A DNA stretch of 64,000 nucleotides from Dichetophora obliterata (Eukaryota > Arthropoda > Insecta > Diptera > Sciomyzidae). Under the pieces are notes generated by a model, which was not told where the DNA came from, made no database searches, and worked only from the letters and a program-made list of their open reading frames with translations. This document shows, one piece after another, positions 56,529 to 64,000 of the stretch. Where the stretch lies: assembly GCA_963920525.1 (NCBI GenBank), contig OY986437.1:60859330-60923329 (forward strand). Direction: 5' to 3'. The position numbers and the translations under genes are program-made. Every line of letters begins with the position of its first letter. The first letter of the stretch is position 1.

Positions 56529-56778
56529 CATGGGACTGGCTGCAAAGAAGTTGATGGTCTCAATAAAAATAGTGCTAGAAGAAATTTTCTCACTACGTAA
56601 GCTGATACATTGGTTCTTCCAAATATTGAAAACCGAATGAACAACATTCACATCATGGGACTGGCTGCAAAGAAGTTGATGGTCTCAATAAAAATAGTGC
56701 TAGAAGAAATTTTCTCACTACGTTAGCTGATACATTGGTTCTTCCAAATATTGAAAACCGAATGAACAACATTCACAT
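56529..56778 (+). repeat. 125-bp tandem duplication within the transposase gene
   Basis: The block beginning ATGGGACTGGCTGCAAAG is repeated head to tail with a shift of exactly 125 bp (56,531 and 56,656). The two copies differ at essentially one position (CGTAAGC and CGTTAGC). Since 125 is not a multiple of three, the duplication itself breaks the reading frame. Its near-identity implies it is recent. Confidence 0.92.
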
Positions 56779-56836
56779 CATCAAACAGTTCAACACTCGT
56801 TTGGCCATGGAATCGTATTTTGAAAGACCACTAAAT

Positions 56837-56906
56837 GTAAGTTTGATTGATATAACATTTGACCTTCATTACATCTCATTCTCCTCGTTTTTCTTTTTTA
56901 TTACAG
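56837..56906 (+). other. predicted 70-bp phase-0 intron in the transposase gene
   Basis: The donor GTAAGT follows ACTAAAT, and the acceptor is a T-rich tract ending TTATTACAG. Splicing joins RPLN to IPVAFP in frame. The length of 70 bp is typical of short fly introns. No supporting transcript is available here. Confidence 0.7.
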
Positions 56907-57437
56907 ATTCCAGTAGCATTTCCTAGCTCAAGTGGTGCTGATACTCTACAAAAGAGAAAAAGTGTTCAGCTTTGTAGATTGGGAGATGAAAAAATTCGCC
57001 GAATAACTCGTTTTTTTTTTGTTCCAAGTGCTCGAATCCGGTATTCGAAATCAGAGTATACATGTTTTAGTTGCTAACCTGAAGCTGTGTAAGACTTTTT
57101 TAATTTAAAATTAATTAAAACTTACTTTATAACTACTAACTTTAATTGAAATGAACTTTATAACAACTATTTTTTTGAAATTAAACACAAAAATAAAATT
57201 TTTCTTGTTTTATTTGTCATTAAAATTTTTTTGCACGGGTAGGTGGCTTAGCATGTACTAAGAACAAAAAAAAAATAGAAAATATATATCTGCCTGGCAA
57301 GATAACAATATAACAATATAATATTATCACTAAGATAGCATATTTTTCATATAAATGTACTGAAATACATAGTGTGTCTGGCCAGATTCATGCGCTATGT
57401 ACGTGACTATCGGAACATGTGCATGACGGAGGGTTAA

Positions 57438-59381
57438 CCAAAATGAGACAGCTTTTTTGCTCAACTAAAACGCTCGTAATAGCCGACTCAGCAAGTTATC
57501 TACAACCAAATAGCAAAAAACAAACCAATGTTTCGAAAAGTGTGTGACCTTGAATGCTCACATTTTTGCAGCAGTACTTAGTCTTATGAAGATTTTAATT
57601 TTGCTTGCGGAATAATAAGAAATTCCAGAAGAGTTTGGTAAAATTTGTAAAGCTTCTTTATATGTTCATTTCGTCATACATTATTAAGTATTGCTAATTC
57701 CTTTCGAGTTTTTTTTTTCAATTTTCCATTTCAAATGGTTTAGTATTGTTGTATGGTAGTAATACAGTACTGATACAGCTTTTAATTTTATTTTCCATTT
57801 TAAATGGTCATGAAAGCTCAACTAATTTTATTTTTTTTTTTTTTTTTTGATTTTTTTTTTTTTTTTTTTTTTGAGAATTATCTTGCTCAAAAAGTCGCTT
57901 TCAGCAAACTTGCATAGATTTGATTGAAACAATTTGATAACATTCATCGTTAACTTTTTACATTTCTAAACAAATCAATTTTTGGAACTATAAACTAATT
58001 TTCTCAAGTTTTCACTTTGTTAACATGCCTGAGTTAAACTAGAAACAAAAATAGCTTTCTATCTCAAGTGAAACGCTCATTTTCGTCATCTAAGTAAGGC
58101 AACTGCAAGCAAAGCACAAACAAAACATAGTTAAAATCTCAAAATGTACTTGACGCAGAGATACGTGACGTCAATTTTTACTAACAATTTTAATGATAAT
58201 TTTCACTAAACTAGCTGAATAACAATAAATTCCCTAAAATTTTTGAGAACAAAATGACGGTAGTAAGCTTTAAATCGTGTTTTTCAAAACTTATATCGAA
58301 TAATTTATGTTATTAATTCAAATGAATTGTAAAATATACAAAAAAACTACTCCAACGTTTTCCGTCACTTTATTAAAGCACTTTATAAGCTTGACAAAAA
58401 AAAATTCCAATAAAACAGTAAAACTGTCAAAAACTACAGACGAGCATAATAAATCTACAGCATTAAAACTTTTGCGATGCAAAGAAAACTAATGCCACAT
58501 TAAAGACAATTCCAGATGTGGTCATGTAGAAATTAAATAAGAAAATACACTTCAAACTATGGGAATTTTTCCAATCAAAGCATGAAAATCATGAATACGC
58601 ACTTAATTTTAAATGAGGCCGCTAAAGCTAACACATGTTTTTATGAGCCTTTTTGGCGGCAAGCTCAAAGAAAAAAAAACCATCAGCATTTCTTTAAGTA
58701 ACTGAAAGCAAAATGTGACAAAAAAAAACGCACAAAATAATTAAATCTAGGAAATTCTAATGCGTAAAGCTACAAAGCACAAAGTTAAAATTTCAATTAT
58801 TTTTAGTGTATAGCTGATTAGCGGAAGAGCTGAATGGACACTGAGGAACGCATCACGTTGAGCCTACACATTAGTGTCTTCAATAGAAAAGACAGAACTT
58901 AGACAGCGTAACGCTTTGAGCCAGAAAACGTGACCAACGTAAAAATCAAAGCTAAAGTTTTAGATGTGTTAGTGTGCCAAAGCAAAGCTTTGTTTAAAGG
59001 CAGAAATACAACGCGATCATTTAAATTAAGTTTAACTTTTGAGGTTGTGCGTAGCTTCAAATGGTTGTAATTTTTTTTATTTGTTCTCTAAACATAATAA
59101 ATGGCCATATCAATCAAACATCGCGCCATTGTTCGGGCGCACGATTTATTTTAATTGAATATTTTTCAATTGAATTTCATGGTTTTATTTTGGAAACACT
59201 TTTGTCATTAGCATTATATGCATGTGCTGAACATTTATAAAACTGGTTATGGTTTCATTATGTTTTTCCATTTAAAACTTATTTTTCGTTTTTTTTTTTT
59301 TGAGGTATTTTCTGTTAAAGATATCTTAAAAGAAATATTTAAAACTCATTGTTATGTGTAAGATATTAAACAATAAGGGTT
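57438..59381. other. AT-rich DNA, poly-T tract
   Basis: No gene is supported. A T tract interrupted by one GA (57,831-57,872) is present. The frame at 58,307-58,492 is Lys/Thr-rich and AT-driven and shows no family motif. Confidence 0.4.
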
Positions 59382-59600
59382 TTCACTAGGTGTGCTATCA
59401 TGTCATAATGTCATATTGTCCTAAGATTTAACACTAGTTTCAACATTTTATTGTTGCCGTCCATATAAAAAAGTACTAGTATATTACAACTCTGAAAGCT
59501 ATGTTTATTGAAGTGTCGTTATCAAACAGCTGTTTCTTATTTACATTTATTTATCTTGTAAATTTTAGGACAATATGACATGATAGCACACCTTGTGAAT
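59382..59600. mobile_element. MITE with AGGTGTGCTATCATGTC ends
   Basis: The left end TTCACTAGGTGTGCTATCAT and right end ATGATAGCACACCTTGTGAA are inverted repeats of about 45 bp including inward extension (ATTGTCCTAA). A direct duplication of ATGTCATA exists in the left arm only. The 219-bp element has a short non-coding centre. Target duplications are unclear. Confidence 0.8.
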
Positions 59601-59976
59601 ACTCTATATGTGTTTGTAGTTTAAAATAAAAAACTTCATTAATTGCAATAAGCAATTTCAAATTTCAAACAGAAGTTATTATGTATGTGACAGCTTTCAA
59701 TGTATCCATTTACTTTGAACTATCACCACTTCCATCATTATTTTCAAAAGTGTTTGTAATTTTTTTCCTTTCCTTGATACAAAGTTCTCATCGGTTTTCG
59801 TTAAAAAATTTACTAAATTAACGGAGGTCTTAAGCAAAATTGATTTAAACGAACTGCATTATTCTTTATCATGAAAAGCACACCAACGCACAGTGCGCTT
59901 TTTTTAATTTTAGGATGACATTTCGGTTTTTTTTTTTTGCTAAATTTTATAAAAAATTATTTTTATTCCTTAAGCA

Positions 59977-60333
59977 TAGTACTCTGTTCAGTTTCATGTG
60001 AAATTCCACTCAAATCTCTATACAAAATGTGACAGCTGCGAAACAAGCGTGGAAATTTTCACAACATTTTCGTCAGAGCAGTACTCTGTTCCGCAGCGTG
60101 AAATTATCGCAACATGTTTCTGAGGAACATTTTTTCACGACAATTTAATTGTACTGCCTTTTTATTTTGAAGTGAAAAGGGAGAGATCATATGAAATCTC
60201 CCAACATATTCTCTGAATCTCTCTGAGAAACGTTGCCATAGGAATTCCTCGCAACAAATTTTAAGTCAGAAATTTCACGCAACAAATAAATAGATGTTGC
60301 CAGCGAAATTTCACGTAAACGAACAGAGTACTA
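59977..60333. mobile_element. nested MITE with TAGTACTCTGTTC ends
   Basis: The ends TAGTACTCTGTTCAGTTTCA and GTAAACGAACAGAGTACTA are inverted repeats that continue with TGTGAAATT / AATTTCAC. An internal third copy CAGTACTCTGTTCCGCAGCG lies at 60,080, suggesting two MITE copies or an internal duplication. No ORF is present. Confidence 0.75.
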
Positions 60334-61273
60334 GGCTTTAGGCTACAAAACATGTATTCGGAATGTGGTATTACAAACTTGATGTATTGTATGGTTTTTT
60401 TTATAAAATTCGTCAAAGTTGAAACTTTTTTAACAAAAATAAGCTCAATAAAACCCAAAGAATACAATCATGTTTAAACAATAATAACTTCGAGCATAAA
60501 GTATACTTCAAGGTTTTGTTTTCTGGACTTTTATGTCTTCATCGCCATTTAATTAAATATAAAAGACAACAAAAAATGTTAATAAAAAAAAAAATAGAAA
60601 ATTCGTTGAAATATGACTATAAATTTTTTAAGGCACGAAAATTTAAGTAAAATTTAGTAAAAAATATTTAACATTATTAAAGCATTATTAAAGTCAAAGG
60701 CTATAACTATCATAAAATATCTTACTTCGACCTTCTGTTTCTGTAAAAGACTGCTGCATCTAACTGCTTTTAAGAAAAAAGCCTTAAAAACCAAATTTTG
60801 CCCTAAAATGCACTGATTTCCAATACAATTTGTAGGTACTCTTAAAATTAAAGAAAAATAAAATAGAATTCATAATTTAAAACAAGGTGTGAACTTTTTT
60901 TTGTGTTGTGTTAGCAACCATTTTTTAAAAAAACTATTTTTAAATATCGTTAATTTGGTGATATTGTTTAATAGGAGATAAATCTAAAAGTTATCCAATT
61001 TGAAATATTTTCAGCATGACGTTTAAGTGAGGTTAAATAAACTAGATTTACTCTTTAAAAACATAAATAAGCAATTTAATGCGGGTTTCTTTTTACTTAA
61101 AAAAATATTTTTTTTGTATGGGAGGTAGGCGATGCAGTTCACCTAGAATTCTAATCTTTTGTGCTGTTTCTTAATTTAGGCTAAACTCATTTGTACAAAA
61201 TTTAATGGCCCTAACTTTTATAATTTCTAAGATAATGCAAGTGTCATCCTAAAATCAAAAAGCGCACTTTGCA

Positions 61274-61342
61274 ACGATGAGAGAGACACAAGAAGCAACA
61301 CTTTATTCCATACAAAATCGTATTGCTTCTCGTGTCATCGTT
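61274..61342. repeat. small hairpin present in one arm only
   Basis: CGATGAGAGAGACACAAGAA and TTGCTTCTCGTGTCATCG pair imperfectly around about 30 bp. The whole unit is absent from the corresponding position of the left arm (between CACCAACG and GTGCGC near 59,888). Confidence 0.6.
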
Positions 61343-61375
61343 GGTGTGCTTCTTTGTGATACAGAATAATGCAGT

Positions 61376-62488
61376 AAGGCATATTTTAGAAAATGTTTTC
61401 TAAAAAAGTGGCAAGAGGTCTGAAAAGTGTATCTTCATAGTTCGTATACGCTAAGCATGATATTATTTTGAGATTTTTTCAGCCCGTAATTTTTTAACAA
61501 CGGCTTCAAAATATGACAAAAGTATTTTTTTTTAAAGAAAGTAGTTATATGAAATGAACTACGAGAAATAACGAGTCGTTTATTTATTTTTATTTTTTCT
61601 TATTGTTTGGGAACTACTGACCTTAGAAAAAATAACTTGTATTTTTGTTGCTTTATAGCTTTGTTACATACATATGTTTTCCTTTAATTAATACTGTTTC
61701 TTTATATGTACAATTCATACCTTTTGTTATTACGTTAACTAAACCAGTTGTGCTCTCGCTTAACATTTAATATGTATGTAGATAATATTACTTTTCTATT
61801 CTTAAAGCTAACTGTTAATCTTCTTGTTTCTATTCTTATTTGATATAACTTATTTGTTGTTATTTTTCTCTCACGCTTTAAATCTCACTCACTTCTTGCA
61901 TTTATGATGCAAGTCAAGTTGCAGTGTAGAGAAAGCTAAGCAGAGCAGTTTGACACTTTGAAGAGCACAGATCGTCTTTATTTTTTCGTACTGCACTATT
62001 TTTCAATAAACAAAGCTTATAAAATCCATCTTAAATTTTATTGTTTAAATTTTGGAAACATACAGTCCGTTTATAACCACTTATTTTAAAACTAAAAAAA
62101 CCATTTGCAGTGGTAACTTTTTTCTTCCTTTCCTTCTAACCTCACAGAGGGTCTGAAGAAGAAGTTTTAGTTTTAATTTTATATCTCGTGATGTGATGTG
62201 ATCGTGGAAAAAATACGAAAATATGCATGGCTGATCGAATAACCTATACGTTGAATTTCAAGGTTAAAACTTTCCAATAGACTTTGAAAACTTAGATTTT
62301 GATTTTTAAAATAGATTATTTTTAATGGTGAAAACTGCTAGAAAAATTATTTTACTTTTTCAAAAATATAAAGAATTACAACTTCATAAATTTTTTTCAA
62401 ACTTTTGGACAAGGTTGAAACATATTAAAAATTTAATGTTTGCTGTTTTTCTTGTTTTGATATTTTTTTTTCTGATCAAAAACCCGAA
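61376..62488. other. AT-rich DNA with no gene seen
   Basis: No coding region or RNA gene is supported. The frame at 62,325-62,552 is Lys/Phe/Leu-rich and crosses into the Helitron-like head, so it is not a gene. Confidence 0.4.
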
Positions 62489-63445
62489 TCTATATATGTA
62501 TAAAAAAATCAATTACCACATGTATGTTCCCTCATCACTTGAGAACGCCTGAACCGATTTCGTTGATTTTTTGTTTGTGTTCCATATTTTTAGGAAAAAA
62601 TTTATATAAAAAGAAAAGTTGGAAAATTTTAGTGAAATATTTAGAAAATCGCAAGAACCCGATAAAGCTTTTTGTGTGAAAATTTTGTTTTTTTAATGGG
62701 AAACATCACGCAATTCGGAAATTCTTTACCGATTGCTTCGATGTTTGGCAGAGAGGTAAACTTCCACTCAGGCCTAGTTTAAAGAGGAAAAGGGGGAGTG
62801 GCTCCTCCCATGCAGCCCAAATTTGCGATATCGAATTGCTTTAGAATTATGGGTCGCACAGCCTCGGAATTCCATATTCGACCACATTTTATGCATGCCG
62901 TTTCACTAATAATATTTTATGAGCGTTCAAAAAGGAGGCGTGGCTCCTCCCATATATACAAAATTTGTATTATCGAATAGCTTAGGCTGCACAGCCTCGG
63001 AATTCGATATTCGACCACAATTTACACGTGCCTATCCACTAAAAACATTTTATGAGAATTGGAAAAAGGGGCGTGGCACCTCCCTTACATCCCAAATTTG
63101 CGATATCGAATAGCCTTAGAAGTATAGGTCGTACAGCCTTGGAATTCGGTATTCGGCCACAATTTACACGTGCCGTTTCACCAATAGCATTTTATGAGCG
63201 TTGTAGAATGGGGCGTGGGACCTCCCATACAGCCCAAATTTGCGACATCGAATTGCTTTAGAGTTATTGGTCGCACAGCCTTGGAATTCAGCATTCGACC
63301 TCAGTTTACAAGTGCAGCTTTACTGATAAGATTTTATGAAAATTGGAAAAGGGCGTGGCACCTCCCATGCAACCCAAATTTCCGATATCGAATTGCTTTA
63401 GTTTGGCAACGCGGGCATAGCAGCAACGCGCCGGGTTTCTGCTAG
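62489..63445 (+). mobile_element. compact Helitron-like non-autonomous element
   Basis: The 5' end TCTATATATGTATAAAA is preceded by A and followed within 80 bp by CCTGAACCGATTTCG, a typical insect Helitron head. The 3' end GGGTTTCTGCTAG is followed by T (CTAG at 63,442-63,445), with G+C-rich AACGCGGGC and AACGCGCCGGG words just inside. It lies between A and T without target duplication. The 957-bp element has no coding capacity and contains five units of the 142-bp repeat seen at 25,150-26,730. Confidence 0.8.
62795..63410 (+). repeat. 142-bp repeat, five units inside the Helitron-like element
   Basis: CTCCCATGCAGCCC or variants recur at about 62,803, 62,944, 63,078, 63,220 and 63,360, each followed by AAATTTGCGATATCGAAT, GGTCGCACAGCC and ATTCGACC. 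Overlapping open frames in every unit are repeat artefacts. Confidence 0.85.
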
Positions 63446-64000
63446 TTTTATACAGATAAGGGCCATTCTATGGTACTCTGCATATTTAGCCGGTGGTTTT
63501 TCTGTGAAAAATTTTGTAAGCTCGCTCACGAAATTCAGAAAGAAGGGGTATTTTAATTATTATTAATTTAAATCTTATATCATATAAGTGCTGTGAAAAA
63601 TGTACAAAAATAAATTCTCAAAACATACGCCCTCTTAAGGTTGGTAATATCCTTGGTATTAGTCATTCATACAACTTGCCGGTGTAACATTATATTCTGT
63701 AAAAACAAAATTATCAAATATGCATTATATTGATTAATTACTAATCGCGAGAGAGCTTGTGAAATATAAGGGTTATTCACGGGTTGTTGCGAATTGCAAG
63801 AGTGTCAAAATGCAAGAAATTTTGCACACTAACGTATGAACATCAATATTGCAACTTAATTATGTAATAAAAATTATTTATCGAATGAACAGTAAATATG
63901 TGGCAATATATTTCAAAATCGCAAAAAGTTTTTAGAATCAACTTGCAAACTTAACCTTTTCAAAGTTTATCCAGGTGGCAACTATGTTTATTACAACCAA
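63446..64000. other. AT-rich DNA with no gene seen
   Basis: No coding region, RNA gene or delimitable repeat is visible to the end of the window. Confidence 0.4.

Larger units (their letters stand above)
55084..57077 (+). pseudogene. piggyBac transposase, disrupted, with one intron
   Basis: The transposase excises at TTAA without leaving a scar. Exon 1 starts at ATG 55,084 with an acidic N-terminus (EADEVFDSDDDEEIEE). The core contains ALWQSNNLPIFRAAMSFNRF. The three catalytic Asp motifs are all present: ITIDEQLP (55,916), IVADNFFTT (56,134) and GVNCMDQM (56,434). Lesions are a TGA at 55,861-55,863, a frameshift near 55,953, another in the A run at 56,322-56,332, a change near 56,545, and a 125-bp duplication. 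After GT-AG intron 56,837-56,906, the C-terminus (RLGDEKIRRITRFFF, then YTCFSC) retains part of the Cys-rich domain expected to bind DNA. Confidence 0.9.
54652..57433 (+). mobile_element. piggyBac-family transposon, full length with TTAA duplication
   Basis: The 2,782-bp element is flanked by TTAA (54,648-54,651 and 57,434-57,437). Its ends, CCCTCTGTCATGCACATG and CATGTGCATGACGGAGGG, are inverted repeats with one mismatch. A second, internal inverted repeat (about 37 bp, containing GCGCATG, then TCTGGCCAGA) lies at 54,842-54,878 and 57,371-57,407. That is 190 bp from the left end but only 26 bp from the right, an asymmetry also seen in classical piggyBac. A further TCTGGCCAGA lies at 54,671. 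The transposase gene inside is disrupted, but the ends could still be mobilised in trans. Confidence 0.93.
59853..61375. mobile_element. long inverted-repeat element with nested MITE
   Basis: The left arm (59,853-59,930) and right arm (61,241-61,375) share ACTGCATTATTCT, AAGCACACCAACG, GTGCGCTTTTT and TTTTAGGATGACA in inverted orientation. The right arm carries 68 extra bases which fold into their own hairpin. The interior is non-coding and holds a second element at 59,977-60,333. Confidence 0.75.

Noticed and set aside
62798..63445. Series of overlapping ORFs with similar proteins (for example PKFAISNSLRSIGRTALEF)
   Set aside because: They are translations of the 142-bp tandem repeat inside a Helitron-like element, not a gene family.

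Overview
The window looks like non-coding, repeat-rich chromosomal DNA from a higher fly (Diptera). It is AT-rich and has no bacterial-style gene packing. Almost every coding stretch belongs to an insect-type transposable element: LOA, RTE, Jockey and CR1-like LINEs, a cecropia-like mariner, a maT-like DD37D mariner, a piggyBac with TTAA ends, and Helitron-like elements. A fruit-fly (tephritid) origin is a guess from this mixture; the sequence does not prove it. I found no convincing conserved cellular gene. The one possible exception is the 275-codon DUF7869-like frame at the left edge. The window therefore reads as intergenic or intronic DNA and a transposon graveyard, not as a new operon-like system.

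Left part (1-14,700): the DUF7869-like ORF; a minus-strand LINE (1,785-5,200) with an endonuclease/RT polyprotein broken by one stop codon; an unidentified block (5,201-6,527) bounded by a 16-bp direct repeat; a string of short inverted-repeat elements (8,996; 9,862; 10,912; 12,947); two small tandem arrays; a LINE 3' end; and a cluster of ATCGAT/CGATA motifs near 14,600.

Middle (14,900-32,200): an inverted repeat; a relic maT-type transposase on the minus strand; a tRNA-derived SINE copy; a MITE family present twice (19.5 and 27.7 kb); a 4.3-kb Helitron-like composite (22,486-26,748) with three successive 5'-end-like heads and about eleven 142-bp tandem repeats; a chance ORF fusing a LINE reverse transcriptase tail to a mariner transposase; and a 1.27-kb foldback element whose loop carries a small LOA RNase H fragment.

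Right part (35,600-64,000): a 5'-truncated RTE LINE; a tRNA-Asp-like/SINE-like segment; an LOA LINE (about 42,090-49,140) interrupted by two TA-flanked elements and a SINE, where removing the inserts restores the LOA reading frame; a PIF/Harbinger-like element with TAA duplications split by a Jockey LINE fragment; another foldback; a full-length but mutated piggyBac (54,652-57,433) with an intron, asymmetric subterminal repeats and a 125-bp internal duplication; nested MITEs (59.4-61.4 kb); and a second, compact Helitron-like copy (62,489-63,445) with five units of the same 142-bp repeat.

Nearly all autonomous elements here are inactivated by stops, frameshifts or truncation. Their arrangement gives a relative insertion history rather than a cooperating gene set.
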